In this document: piece after piece, positions 7,863 to 13,614 of the stretch
How the letters are laid out: each line of letters opens with the position of its first letter
Numbering within the stretch: position 1 is the first letter of the stretch
Assembly: GCA_021799915.1 (NCBI GenBank)
Contig: JAJYZN010000062.1
Location: 1 to 13,614 of the forward strand
DNA: 13,614 nt
Source: Actinomycetes bacterium
GTDB lineage: Bacteria; Actinomycetota; Acidimicrobiia; Acidimicrobiales; RAAP-2
Direction of reading: 5' to 3'
Program-made: the position numbers and the translations under genes
The notes under the pieces: model-generated
What the model was told of the DNA's origin: nothing
What the model saw: only the letters and a program-made list of their open reading frames with translations
Database searches by the model: none

Positions 7863-10295
7863 ATGAAGACCGGTTCGCAGTCCTTGCGGGGTCGCCCGGA
7901 CGAGCAGGGCCAGGCCCTGCTGGTGGTGATCGCCATCACCGCCGGAGTCGTCTTACTGCTGGCCGGGGTCCAGCTCTCGGTGGTCGGCCAGACCCAGATC
8001 GCCAGCCGCACCGAGCTCTCCCAGAAGGCGCTCCAGGCGGCCGAGGCCGGGGTGAACGACTACCAGGCCTGGGTTGACGCCTCGACGGGGAAGTGGGCGT
8101 ACGCCGAGGACTACTGCTCCTCAGGTGTCCACTGGTCCGAGACAGCCACCAACCCTCCTACGCAGTGCTCGAAGACACCGGACCCGAACAATCCGGCGTT
8201 CTCGGGCAAGTTCGACCCCAAATGCACCACGAGCACAGCGAATTTCCACTCGGGATTGCCCGGCCAGAAGACATACATCGGCTGGGAGGTCGACTCCACG
8301 GCCACAGGGATCAGCCAGGAGTTCCAGTACGTGGTCGACTCCCGGATGGCCTCCTCCACGACGAAGCCGTACGTGCACGTCTTCGTGACCGGACGGGCCG
8401 GGCAGTCCGACCGGTACACGTGCACCACGCTCAAGCTGGGGCTGACCGGGCCGGTGGACCAAGTCCTGGCCAAGCCGGTGACGATCCTGCCGGCCGTGAG
8501 CTGCACCGGCACAACCAAGAAGTTGGCACCTCCGCACACAGCGAAATACATGGAGATCCAGGCGACGGGGGGCAACGGCGCCGAGGGCGGCAACGGGGGC
8601 GGGCTCTTCACCACCGGAGGCGGGAAGGGAGGCAACGGAGAGACGGCCACCGCAATCTACAATGCGACCACAGTTTACGTGAACGCCGGCTGCCAGGCCG
8701 GGAGCACGTCGCAGATCACCGAAGGTGGCGGTGGCTTCGCACCGGGGGGCTCGCTGCCCACAACAGGGGACGCCGGCGGCGGCGGCGGGGCCTCGGCGGT
8801 GTGCACGGTGACACCGTGCAAGGCCACAAACCCGAACATCACGTCGGCGAACCTGGCGTCGACGGTATACATGATCGCCGGCGGCGGGGGTGGTGGGGGT
8901 GAGAGCTTCCTGTTCGCCACAGGAGGCAACGGCGGGAACGGGGGCAACACACACACCGTCGGGACACAGTTCAGCAAGGGCAACGGAGGCACAGGTGGGT
9001 TCTTCAGCTCTGGAGGTGGAGGCGGGACAGGCACAGCGTTCTCCCCTCAGGGAAAGCCGGGGACAAAGACCGGCCTCGGTGGCGACGGTGGTGGCGGTGG
9101 CGGCGGGTACGTCGGAGGATCAGGAGGAACGTCGGGGTGGTCCGGCGGTGGCGGCGGGGCCGGGGAGAGCTGGATCAACACCAGCGCCGCCGTCGGCTAC
9201 AGCGGCACAGGGACCTTCACCCATCCGGCCGCGTCCTTCGGGCACGTGACCATCACCTGGCTCAACACACACCACAATCAGATCTCCCAGTCGACATCGG
9301 GGATCTGCGGGGTCACAGCCCAGCGCAGCGTCGCCGTCGCCCCTGGGGCCACCATCGTCCTCTCGGTGGCCGGCGGGGGAGGTGGGCGGGGCGACACAGA
9401 CGCCTTCTTCGGTGGGGGGGACGGGCTCGGGGGCACAGGTACCTCGATTAGCGCGGCCTTCAAGAACACCTCCACAGCCACAGTGTGGATCTCGGCGGTC
9501 CAGGGCTGTGACGGCACGATCGGCCTGAAGCGGGGCGCGTTGCCCGGCGGCACAGGACTAGGTAAGGGAGGAGCGACCGGCAACGCCTCGGGGGCCGGTG
9601 GGGGGGCCAGCGCCATCTGCGTGGGCTCCTCACCGACGTCGAGCAAGTGCGGCCGGGCCCCTGGGGACTCGGCCAACGTCCTGGCCGTGGCCGGCGGTGG
9701 CGGCGGCGGCGCCGAGACAGTCACCTGCACCCCGACAGCCGGTCCCGGTGGGAAGGCCGGCTCCGGGTCGAACTGGTCCGGAGGTTCCAGCACGGGCCAA
9801 CCTCAGACGACAATCGTGTACGGGACACACGGCGCCGGGCCCGGGGGCACAGGCGGGGGGAAGACATACTCACCCACAGGGGGCAACGGGTCGACGGGCA
9901 CATCCGACTCCGGAGGTGGAGGTGGGGGCTACCAGGGCGGGAAGGGGGGGAGTACGGGATCAGCGCGCTTCATCTGCATTTTCGGTGGGAGCCAGCCGGG
10001 CAGCGGCGGCGGCGGCTCCTCGGACCTGAACCCGGCACTGGGGGGACTTACCCTCCAGTCCTGTGCCGCCGGCAAGGCGCTCACCACAAAAGCATTCGCG
10101 AAAGGCTGCCCGGTCCTGGCCGGCGAGTACCCGACCGATTCCACACCACTCCCCACCGCGATCAAGGAGGTATTGTGGGGGAGGACGGCCCCGGGGACGA
10201 ACGGGTCGGTGCAGGTGACACAGATCACGCAGCGGGTTCCTCCCGGGGTGAGCGTCCAGGGCGTTCCGACCCGTCTCGACACAACGACATGGTGA
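7863..10295 (+). CDS. PilX-like pilin fused to two large glycine-rich modules
   Basis: About 810 residues. The N-terminus is PilX-like: DEQG (13-16) then QALLVVIAITAGVVLLLAGVQ as membrane helix, without Glu at +5, followed by SQKALQAAEAGVNDY (AEAG at 60-63), a pattern typical of PilX family proteins. A pilin-like body follows (about 65-219). The rest is two glycine-rich units (220-466 and 481-788). Each has runs such as VYMIAGGGGGGGE or LAVAGGGGGGAE and a closing beta strand (HVTITW, 461-466; GSVQVT, 781-786), resembling the bacterial Gly_rich domains related to those of ALK/LTK receptors. Cys residues are scattered, which suggests disulfides. A role as surface or tip adhesin of a pilus is an inference. 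ATG 7863 is preferred over ATG 7854: AAGGG at 7849-7853 gives 9-nt spacing to the former and none to the latter. A rare TTA codon is at 7953-7955. Confidence 0.8.
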   Translation: MKTGSQSLRGRPDEQGQALLVVIAITAGVVLLLAGVQLSVVGQTQIASRTELSQKALQAAEAGVNDYQAWVDASTGKWAYAEDYCSSGVHWSETATNPPTQCSKTPDPNNPAFSGKFDPKCTTSTANFHSGLPGQKTYIGWEVDSTATGISQEFQYVVDSRMASSTTKPYVHVFVTGRAGQSDRYTCTTLKLGLTGPVDQVLAKPVTILPAVSCTGTTKKLAPPHTAKYMEIQATGGNGAEGGNGGGLFTTGGGKGGNGETATAIYNATTVYVNAGCQAGSTSQITEGGGGFAPGGSLPTTGDAGGGGGASAVCTVTPCKATNPNITSANLASTVYMIAGGGGGGGESFLFATGGNGGNGGNTHTVGTQFSKGNGGTGGFFSSGGGGGTGTAFSPQGKPGTKTGLGGDGGGGGGGYVGGSGGTSGWSGGGGGAGESWINTSAAVGYSGTGTFTHPAASFGHVTITWLNTHHNQISQSTSGICGVTAQRSVAVAPGATIVLSVAGGGGGRGDTDAFFGGGDGLGGTGTSISAAFKNTSTATVWISAVQGCDGTIGLKRGALPGGTGLGKGGATGNASGAGGGASAICVGSSPTSSKCGRAPGDSANVLAVAGGGGGGAETVTCTPTAGPGGKAGSGSNWSGGSSTGQPQTTIVYGTHGAGPGGTGGGKTYSPTGGNGSTGTSDSGGGGGGYQGGKGGSTGSARFICIFGGSQPGSGGGGSSDLNPALGGLTLQSCAAGKALTTKAFAKGCPVLAGEYPTDSTPLPTAIKEVLWGRTAPGTNGSVQVTQITQRVPPGVSVQGVPTRLDTTTW
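8520..9260 (+). other. Glycine-rich module 1 (residues 220-466)
   Basis: Starts at KLAPPHTAKYMEIQATGG, continues with alternating Gly runs and short beta strands (TVYVNAGCQAG, STVYMIAGGGGG, SWINTSAAVGYSGTGTF) and ends in SFGHVTITW. The layout of an opening strand, Gly-rich loops and a closing NG/G-x-V-T-I-T strand matches Gly_rich-type domains as I recall them. Confidence 0.6.
9303..10226 (+). other. Glycine-rich module 2 (residues 481-788)
   Basis: Starts at ICGVTAQRSVAVAPGATIVL, goes through LSVAGGGGGRGD, GAGGGASAIC and NVLAVAGGGGGGAE to GTNGSVQVTQI. The order of elements parallels module 1 (compare NVLAVAGGGGGGAE with TVYMIAGGGGGGGE), suggesting an old internal duplication. The last 22 residues of the protein (to TTTW) are outside the repeat. 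Confidence 0.55.
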
Positions 10296-10346
10296 GGATT
10301 GGCGGCGACGCCTGGACTTGACGATCCCGAGGTGATCGGGTCCCCG

Positions 10347-10352
10347 TAAGCT
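10347..10352 (+). promoter_or_regulatory. -10 box (TAAGCT) of the ABC ATPase gene
   Basis: TAAGCT predicts a transcription start near 10359 and so a 16-nt leader to GTG 10375, which has GGAGA at 10365-10369. A TTGACG at 10318-10323 is 23 bp upstream, too far for a standard -35. The gap 10296-10374 shows no clear terminator for the pilin operon. Confidence 0.4.
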
Positions 10353-10374
10353 GGGGCGGTGCACGGAGATCCCG

Positions 10375-11502
10375 GTGGCAGCAGGCGGGCGGCCGCCGGG
10401 ACGTCGTGAGCCCGTGCGAGGCGACGTGAACCGCCTGGTGGTCGCTGGCCTGTGGAAGTCCTTCGGTCCCCAGCCGGTGCTCGCCGGTCTCGACCTGGAG
10501 GTCCATCCAGGCTCGCTCACGGCCATCCTCGGGCCCTCGGGCAGTGGGAAGACGACGTTGCTGCGGATCCTGGCCGGCTTCGAGCGGGCCGACCGTGGGA
10601 CGGTGTCGATGGGCGAGGTGGTCCTCGACGGGACCCGTCACCACGTGGCCCCCGAGCATCGCCACATCGGCTACGTCCCCCAGGAAGGCGCCCTGTTCCC
10701 GCACCTCACCGTGGGGCGCAACGTGGCCTTCGGGGTGACCCGGGCCGAGCGGCGCTCGGGCATGATCGGCGACCTCCTCGAACTGGTCGGCATGCGGGGG
10801 ATGGGGCACCGCTACCCTCACCAGCTGTCCGGCGGCCAGCAGCAGCGGGTGGCATTGGCGCGAGCCCTGGCCGTCAAGCCCGAGCTGGTCCTGCTGGACG
10901 AGCCCTTCTCCTCGCTCGACCCGACCCTGAGGGCCGAGGTGAGGGCCGACGTCCAGGCAGTCCTCCGGCGGGCCGGGACCACCGCCCTTCTGGTCACCCA
11001 TGACCAGGACGAAGCCCTGAGCTGGGCCGACCACGTAGCCGTCATCCGACACGGACGGATCGCCCAGATGGGCACCCCCGAGAGCCTCTACGCCCGTCCC
11101 GGCGACCCTGAGGTGGCCCGGTTCGTCGGTGAGGCCAACCTCATCGGCGGTCGACTGGCCCCCGGAGGGCGGACGGTGACCACCGCCCTCGGGACCCTGG
11201 AGGTCTCGACCGATGCCCCCGGATCCTCGCGGACCGGCGGGGAGGGGGCGGCGACGGTCCTGGTCCGTCCCGAGCAGGTGGACCTGGTGGCCGACCCCGA
11301 CGCGGGGATGGTGCGCGGACGGGTGAAGGAGTACGAGTACTACGGGCACGACGCCGTCGTCCGGGTGGAGGCTGACGACCCTTCACGTCTGGGTGAGGTG
11401 GTGGTCCGGATCACCGGAGGGGTGTCGTGGGCTCCGGGCGCCCGGGTCGGCCTGGTGGTGCGGGGCCCGGTCCTGGCCTGGCCGGAGACGACGCCGGCGT
11501 AA
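10375..11502 (+). CDS. ABC transporter ATP-binding protein, FbpC-like
   Basis: Cytoplasmic ATPase subunit of an importer of the CUT1/iron(III)-spermidine-type group. Family marks are Walker A GPSGSGKTT (about 10531-10557), Q-loop VPQEGALFPHLTV (typical of FbpC ferric importers), signature LSGGQQQR, Walker B LVLLDEPFSSLD and H-loop VTHDQDEAL. A C-terminal TOBE-type regulatory domain follows (about residues 230-370). The length of 375 is normal. GTG 10375 has a good GGAGA Shine-Dalgarno at 5-nt spacing, but homology begins only near NRLVVAGLWKSFG, so GTG 10414 or 10426 are alternatives. The iron substrate is suggested by the Q-loop and remains unsure; sulfate, molybdate or polyamine ATPases look similar. 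No permease or binding protein gene is adjacent, so it is either orphan or works with a distant operon. Confidence 0.88.
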   Translation: MAAGGRPPGRREPVRGDVNRLVVAGLWKSFGPQPVLAGLDLEVHPGSLTAILGPSGSGKTTLLRILAGFERADRGTVSMGEVVLDGTRHHVAPEHRHIGYVPQEGALFPHLTVGRNVAFGVTRAERRSGMIGDLLELVGMRGMGHRYPHQLSGGQQQRVALARALAVKPELVLLDEPFSSLDPTLRAEVRADVQAVLRRAGTTALLVTHDQDEALSWADHVAVIRHGRIAQMGTPESLYARPGDPEVARFVGEANLIGGRLAPGGRTVTTALGTLEVSTDAPGSSRTGGEGAATVLVRPEQVDLVADPDAGMVRGRVKEYEYYGHDAVVRVEADDPSRLGEVVVRITGGVSWAPGARVGLVVRGPVLAWPETTPA

Positions 11503-11527
11503 CTACGCGCCTGTGATCCCGGGCGGG

Positions 11528-11533
11528 TAGCAT
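11528..11533 (+). promoter_or_regulatory. -10 box (TAGCAT) of the MerR-type regulator
   Basis: TAGCAT lies 40 nt before ATG 11574 and overlaps the more upstream in-frame ATG 11532, which therefore could not be translated from a message started by this box. No clear -35. Confidence 0.35.
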
Positions 11534-11573
11534 GGCGGTGTCGGATCGGGTGTCCACACGTCGGGAGGGCCGG

Positions 11574-12260
11574 ATGCAGCGCCAGCAGCGCCAGGGGACC
11601 ACAGAGCGGAGCGACCGGGTGGCAGAGCGGAGCGACCGGGTGGCAGAGCGGAGCGACCGGGTGGCAGAGCGGAGCGACCGGGTGGCAGAGCGGAGCGACC
11701 GGGTGGCAGAGCGTAGCGACGGATTGGCAGAGCGGAGCGACCGGGTGGCAGAGCGGAGCGATCGGTCGCCGACCCAGCCGGACGGGGGCTGGAGCGGCCC
11801 CCAGGTCTGCTCGCTGGTGGGGATCACCTATCGCCAGCTCGACTACTGGGCCCGGACCGGCCTGCTGCGACCTTCGGTGGCCGAGGCCCGGGGGAGCGGG
11901 TCGAAGCGCCGGTACTCCTACCGTGACGTCCTCGAGCTGAAGGTCATCAAGCAGCTCCTCGACGCCGGGATCTCCTTGCGGTCGGCCCGGCGGGCCGTCG
12001 AGTGCCTGCGACAGGACCTGGGGACGGACCTGGCGTCGGCGAACCTGGTCATGACCGGTGCCCGGTCGGTGCTGGCCCGTTCGGAAGGCGAGGTGGTGGA
12101 CCTGCTCGCCGGGGGACAGGGCGTGTTCAACATCGTGCCCCTGTCCGGTGTGGTGGGTGAGCTGGACGCCGACATCGCCGAAGTGGTGCGGATCGAGAGC
12201 GGCCACGAGACCCCCCGCCGGTCCGCCGGGCGGCCGGGACGCCGCGCCGTCGGCGAGTGA
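11574..12260 (+). CDS. MerR-family transcriptional regulator, Rv1830/ResR-like
   Basis: DNA-binding regulator of 228 residues. After a repetitive N-terminus, the winged-helix MerR domain shows GPQVCSLVGITYRQLDYWARTGLL and then SGSKRRYSYRDVLELKVIKQLLDAGISLRSARRAVECLR (written here as separate motifs ITYRQLDYWARTGLL, RRYSYRDVLELKVIK and DAGISLRSARRAVE). A C-terminal segment, EVVDLLAGGQGVFNI, matches my memory of mycobacterial Rv1830 (ResR), a regulator tied to growth and antibiotic resilience, rather than Rv1828 (FtsR). The start is set at ATG 11574 because GGGAGGG lies at 11563-11569 with 4-nt spacing; ATG 11532 is open but overlaps a -10 box. The N-terminus holds eight ERSDRVA-type repeats of unknown role, absent from the mycobacterial protein as I remember it. 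It overlaps the next gene by 4 bp (GTGA), so they are likely co-translated. Confidence 0.85.
   Translation: MQRQQRQGTTERSDRVAERSDRVAERSDRVAERSDRVAERSDRVAERSDGLAERSDRVAERSDRSPTQPDGGWSGPQVCSLVGITYRQLDYWARTGLLRPSVAEARGSGSKRRYSYRDVLELKVIKQLLDAGISLRSARRAVECLRQDLGTDLASANLVMTGARSVLARSEGEVVDLLAGGQGVFNIVPLSGVVGELDADIAEVVRIESGHETPRRSAGRPGRRAVGE
11603..11770 (+). repeat. Eight tandem 21-bp repeats coding for ERSDRVA
   Basis: Units start at 11603, 11624, 11645, 11666, 11687, 11708, 11729 and 11750. Units 1-5 and 7 are identical; unit 6 (ERSDGLA) has four changes and unit 8 is degenerate at its end. Because 21 is divisible by 3, gain or loss of units keeps the reading frame. The peptide is highly charged with period 7 and could form a helix or be disordered. 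Confidence 0.95.
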
Positions 12261-12634
12261 CCGGGCGCGATCACCACCCCTCGGGGGGTCGGGCCGGACG
12301 GGTGCGCTTCGCCCACCCGTCGGAGCGGATGTTCGCCGCCCTGCTCGACGTCCACGAGATCGCCTGGGAGTACGAGCCGGTGGAGTTCGCCCTCGACTGG
12401 GACCGCACCGGCGCCCCGTGCGCCGGGTTCCGTCCCGACTTCTGGTTGCCCGAGCACCGGACCTTCGTAGAGCTCACCACGGCCGACCAGCGGCTCGTGA
12501 CCCGCAAGAACGCCAAGGTCCGGCGCATGCGCCAGCTCTACCCCGAGGTCCCGGTGACCGTGGTCTACCAGCGGGACTTCCGGGCCCTCGTCGCGCACCA
12601 CGGGCTGGCCTGCCCCCCCTCAGCCGCCGCGTAG
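12257..12634 (+). CDS. PD-(D/E)XK nuclease-like small protein of unknown function
   Basis: A 125-residue protein with the order HPSERMFAALLDVHEIAWEYEP, then GFRPDFWLPEHRTFVELTTADQRLVTRKNAKVRRM (key parts: E at 24, RPDFWLP, FVELTT, KNAK). The E - PD - ExT layout recalls DUF559/VSR-like PD-(D/E)XK folds, with Thr in place of the usual catalytic Lys of the E-x-K motif; a nearby Lys in RKNAKVR could substitute. I recall similar uncharacterised proteins with VELTT and KKNRK in Actinobacteria and Firmicutes. Nuclease activity is unproven. It overlaps the MerR-type gene by 4 bp and its TAG stop is part of the gcvT -10 box. Confidence 0.78.
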   Translation: MTGRDHHPSGGRAGRVRFAHPSERMFAALLDVHEIAWEYEPVEFALDWDRTGAPCAGFRPDFWLPEHRTFVELTTADQRLVTRKNAKVRRMRQLYPEVPVTVVYQRDFRALVAHHGLACPPSAAA

Positions 12635-12637
12635 GCT
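12632..12637 (+). promoter_or_regulatory. -10 box (TAGGCT) of gcvT overlapping the upstream stop codon
   Basis: TAGGCT includes the TAG stop of the preceding gene and ends 7 nt before GTG 12645, which is ideal leaderless spacing. No clear -35 is seen within the upstream coding sequence. Confidence 0.5.
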
Positions 12638-12644
12638 GCGGGCC

Positions 12645-13614
12645 GTGCCCGCCGCGTCGCTTCACACCTCGCCGCTGGACCGGGTGCACGTCGAGCTCGG
12701 GGCCAAGATGATCGAGTTCGGCGGTTGGCACATGCCCCTGGCCTACGAGGCGGGCACGGTGGCCGAGCACCGGGCGTGCCGGACCGGGGCCGCCGTGTTC
12801 GACGTGAGCCACTTGGGGACGGTGGAGCTGTCCGGACCGGGTTCGGGGGACCGGGTGCAGGAGACCCTCACCAACGACCTCGCCCGCATCGCTCCGGGCC
12901 GGGCGCAGTACTCCCACCTGCTCGACGCGGACGGGTCGGTGGCCGACGACGTCATCGTCTGGTGGCTCGACGTCGATCGGTTCCACGTCATGCCGAACGC
13001 CTCCAACACCGACCGGGTGCGGGCTGCCCTCGGGGGAGAGGACGTCACCGCCTCCCGGGCGGTGCTCTCGGTCCAGGGTCCCGACGCCCGTCGGGTCCTG
13101 GCCGAGGTGAGCGGGCCGGCCGCCGCCGTGGGCCACTTCGGGGTGTCGCCGTTCGTCTGGGCGGGAAGGGACTGCGTGGCCGCCGGCACCGGTTACACCG
13201 GCGAGGACGGGGTGGAGTGCGCTGTACCGGAGGCCGTGGCCGAGGAGCTCTGGGCGGCGGTCACCGCAGCCGGCGCCGTCCCCGCCGGCCTGGGCGCGCG
13301 CGACACCTTGCGCCTGGAGGCCGGGCTTCCCCTCTTCGGGCACGAGCTGGGTCCGGGGATCACCCCACTCCAAGCGGGTCTGGGCTGGGTCGTGGCCTGG
13401 GAGAAGCCGACGTTCGTGGGTCGAGATGCTCTCTGGCGCGAACGGTGCGACGGTCCCCGCCGGCACCTCGTCGGACTGCGGTTCGACGGGCGCCAACCGG
13501 CCCGCCAGGGTGATCCGGTGCTGTCCACAGGTGAGGTGATCGGGGAGGTCACCAGTGGGAACTTCTCGCCGATGCTCGGGATCGGCATCGCCCTGGCCCT
13601 GGTGGGCACCGACG
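12645..13614 (+). CDS. gcvT: Glycine cleavage system T-protein (aminomethyltransferase), 3' partial
   Basis: Cytosolic enzyme that transfers the methylene carbon of the H-protein-bound aminomethyl group to tetrahydrofolate, releasing ammonia. 323 residues are visible, most of the usual 360-370, and the frame is open at the right edge. Motifs are EFGGWHMPLAY (24-34), AVFDVSHLGTVELSGP (50-65), VADDVIVWW (99-107) with the Asp pair of the folate-activating site, MPNASNTDR (where VVNASN is usual), VLSVQGPDARRVL, GTGYTGEDGVE, LGARDTLRLEAGLPLFGHEL and FVGRDAL. The last motif distinguishes it from YgfZ, which has K-GCY-GQE. GTG 12645 is chosen for its -10 spacing and the family-typical N-terminus. 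Other gcv genes are not in the window. Confidence 0.93.
   Translation, partial: MPAASLHTSPLDRVHVELGAKMIEFGGWHMPLAYEAGTVAEHRACRTGAAVFDVSHLGTVELSGPGSGDRVQETLTNDLARIAPGRAQYSHLLDADGSVADDVIVWWLDVDRFHVMPNASNTDRVRAALGGEDVTASRAVLSVQGPDARRVLAEVSGPAAAVGHFGVSPFVWAGRDCVAAGTGYTGEDGVECAVPEAVAEELWAAVTAAGAVPAGLGARDTLRLEAGLPLFGHELGPGITPLQAGLGWVVAWEKPTFVGRDALWRERCDGPRRHLVGLRFDGRQPARQGDPVLSTGEVIGEVTSGNFSPMLGIGIALALVGTD

Noticed and set aside
7863..10295. PE_PGRS protein
   Set aside because: Despite the Gly-rich runs there is no PE domain. The N-terminus is pilin-like and the strand pattern is of the Gly_rich type.
10359..10409. A leaderless 16-codon upstream ORF (GTG to TGA) placed 6 nt after the TAAGCT box, ending just before GTG 10414 of the ABC gene
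   Set aside because: The spacing is suggestive of a leader peptide with reinitiation, but GTG 10375 has a good Shine-Dalgarno within the same leader, so an ordinary start explains the region more simply.
11603..11770. CRISPR-like array
   Set aside because: Units are directly tandem with no spacers and lie inside a coding sequence.
11340..12206. Minus-strand open frames across the 21-bp repeat, reading HPVAPLC or TRSLRSA repeats
   Set aside because: These are only the reverse reading of the repeat. The plus frame has the MerR domain and a Shine-Dalgarno.

Overview
This is a very GC-rich window with dense, closely packed genes. It looks like chromosomal DNA of an actinobacterium, probably a deep-branching class such as Acidimicrobiia (inference). 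Three things point this way. A MerR-type regulator closely resembles mycobacterial Rv1830. ThiG carries the actinobacterial variant of its C-terminal motif. At least five genes have a TANNNT -10 box only 6-8 nt before the start codon, the layout of leaderless transcription common in actinobacteria. No tRNA, rRNA, insertion sequence or CRISPR array was seen.

Layout. An S9-family serine peptidase (1-1962, running in from the left edge) is followed by a GT87/DUF2029-like multi-pass membrane protein (2081-3412). On the minus strand, convergent with it, lie a single-pass membrane protein of unknown function (3442-4125) and thiD (4220-5047). thiD is divergent from thiG (5209-6006), so two steps of thiamine biosynthesis share a 161-bp control region. 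That region has no room for a TPP riboswitch but does hold a perfect 10-bp palindrome.

The centre of the window (6126-10295) is the most interesting part. It is a three-gene operon of type IV prepilin-like proteins in the order PilV-like, PilW-like, PilX-like, the same order as Gram-negative minor-pilin operons. The third protein is about 810 residues long. It joins a PilX-type N-terminus to two large glycine-rich beta modules, each ending in a similar NG-x-V-x-x-T-type strand. No pilY1-like tip adhesin gene follows, so this fusion may be the tip or adhesive subunit (inference). These three genes use the threonine codon ACA heavily, while the flanking genes almost never use it.

The right side holds an FbpC-like ABC transporter ATPase with no permease or binding protein nearby (10375-11502). 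Next is the Rv1830/ResR-like MerR regulator (11574-12260), whose N-terminus contains eight tandem 21-bp repeats encoding ERSDRVA. It overlaps by 4 bp a small PD-(D/E)XK-like protein of unknown function (12257-12634). The window ends in gcvT, the glycine cleavage T-protein (12645 to the right edge), whose -10 box overlaps the preceding stop codon.

All calls come from reading the sequence and from memory of protein families. No database search was possible.
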